From the NCBI GenBank assembly GCA_049696015.1, contig JBAVTG010000034.1, forward strand, positions 1 to 12,849: 12,849 nucleotides of DNA, read 5' to 3'. Positions 12,256-12,849 of this stretch are shown in pieces; positions within the stretch are counted from its first letter, which is position 1; each line of letters opens with the position of its first letter. The DNA comes from JANMEX01 sp049696015. Its GTDB lineage: Bacteria; Pseudomonadota; Alphaproteobacteria; Rhizobiales; Rhizobiaceae. The position numbers and the translations under genes are program-made. The notes under the pieces are model-generated. The model saw nothing but the letters and a program-made list of their open reading frames with translations. It did no database searches and was not told the origin of the DNA.

Positions 12256-12849
12256 ATGACAAGAATGAAACAGATGATGTCAGTGATGCTCACAGGTGCC
12301 GCATTGGCCCTTGGCGCGGTGACCGCACAGGCGGCCAATATCGCCGTGGTCGGCGGCAAGTCGGACGACTTGTTCTTCAACAAGATCAAGAAGGGCATGG
12401 ACGACGCCTGCTTGGCTGTGGTGGCCAATGGCGGCAAATGCACTTATCTCCAGCTTCAGACCTATGACAACATCGGCGCGGACGCTGCGCAACTCGTGCG
12501 CACGGCGATCAGCCAAGGCGTTGACGGCATCGTGGTTCCGAACTGGGTTCCAGACGCTGAAGATCCGGCGATCAAGGAAGCCATGGAAAAGGGCATCAAA
12601 GTCATCCTGATGAACGCGGGCGGTGGCGACAAGGCCAAAGAGCTCGGCGCGATCAATTATGTTGGCAACGAAGAATATCCCGCTGGCCTCGCTGCCGGTG
12701 AGTATTATGCCGCCAAAGGCGTGAAGAACATCATCTGCGTCAACACGGTGCCGGGCGCTGGCAACCTCGAAGACCGTTGCAGGGGTGTGATGGACGGCGC
12801 TGCCAAGGCGGGTTCCAAGTCGACCCAGCTGCCCTTGCCGGCCTCAAGC
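12256..12849 (+). CDS. CUT2 (RbsB-type) sugar-binding protein, N-terminal part
   Basis: The frame is open from ATG 12256 to the window end, giving 198 residues without a stop. AGGAGG (12242-12247) lies 8 nt upstream. A Sec signal peptide covers about residues 1-26: basic MTRMK, hydrophobic core VMLTGAALALGAV, cleavage AQA/A. The mature protein begins ANIAVVGGKSDDLFFNKIKKG, the type I periplasmic-binding-protein start seen in RbsB-like proteins, and continues with GVDGIVVPNWVPDAEDPAIKEAMEKGIKVILMN, the conserved lobe 1 strand-turn-helix. Four cysteines, C52, C62, C161 and C175, are spaced to form two local disulphides in the periplasm. Its permease and ATPase genes would be expected downstream of the window. 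It is divergent from the LacI-family gene, its likely regulator. The sugar is unknown; pentoses, fucose and related sugars are possible. Confidence 0.9.
   Translation, partial: MTRMKQMMSVMLTGAALALGAVTAQAANIAVVGGKSDDLFFNKIKKGMDDACLAVVANGGKCTYLQLQTYDNIGADAAQLVRTAISQGVDGIVVPNWVPDAEDPAIKEAMEKGIKVILMNAGGGDKAKELGAINYVGNEEYPAGLAAGEYYAAKGVKNIICVNTVPGAGNLEDRCRGVMDGAAKAGSKSTQLPLPASS

Noticed and set aside
11960..12259. 99-codon plus-strand frame upstream of the CUT2 gene
   Set aside because: It has no Shine-Dalgarno sequence, a basic low-similarity translation and a run into the next gene's start and RBS. Treated as non-coding leader.

Overview
The window reads as a carbohydrate-uptake and catabolism island from an alphaproteobacterium, most likely of the order Hyphomicrobiales (Rhizobiales). 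The basis is the moderately high GC content, dense operons with ATGA overlaps, GTG starts, and a LacI/CUT1/CUT2 sugar-transport layout typical of that order. The genus cannot be fixed from the sequence. I see no tRNA or rRNA gene, insertion sequence, integrase or CRISPR array.

Left part (1-4123, plus strand): the end of an operon that begins outside the window. It encodes the C-terminus of a BtpA/SgcQ-family TIM-barrel protein, an M42 metallopeptidase (SgcX-like), an FGGY sugar kinase, a SIS-domain protein resembling 6-phospho-3-hexuloisomerase, and a creatininase-family metallohydrolase. The genes overlap by 4 bp or lie 4-14 bp apart, so they are probably translated as a unit. The kinase and isomerase imply phosphorylation and isomerisation of a sugar. 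The two metallohydrolases and the SgcQ-like protein imply extra chemistry that is not part of a standard sugar pathway. This cassette is the best candidate here for an undescribed pathway.

Middle part (4129-10734): a CUT1 (MalFGK/Ugp-type) sugar importer split around a 294-bp divergent promoter. On the minus strand are a Tat-exported solute-binding protein, a MalF-type permease with an N-terminal extension, and a MalG-type permease. A perfect 12-bp-stem hairpin lies between the binding-protein gene and the permease genes. On the plus strand are the UgpC/MalK-type ATPase, a FucU-type sugar mutarotase and a ribokinase-family kinase. The minus operon has a near-consensus sigma-70 promoter (TTGACA-N17-AATAAT) with a dyad inside the spacer.

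Right part (10745-12849): a minus-strand LacI-family regulator convergent with the kinase, then a 494-bp intergenic region rich in inverted repeats, then the start of a CUT2 (RbsB-type) periplasmic sugar-binding protein that runs off the window. The regulator probably controls this second importer, and perhaps the mutarotase and kinase.

Working model (inference): sugar enters through one or both ABC importers, FucU equilibrates its anomers, and the ribokinase-like or FGGY kinase phosphorylates it. The HxlB-like isomerase and the SgcQ-like protein process the phosphate, while the M42 and creatininase-family enzymes may release the sugar from a linked or cyclic precursor. The substrate is unknown. 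The kinase's departure from a ribose-contact residue and the FucU-type mutarotase suggest that it is not simply ribose.
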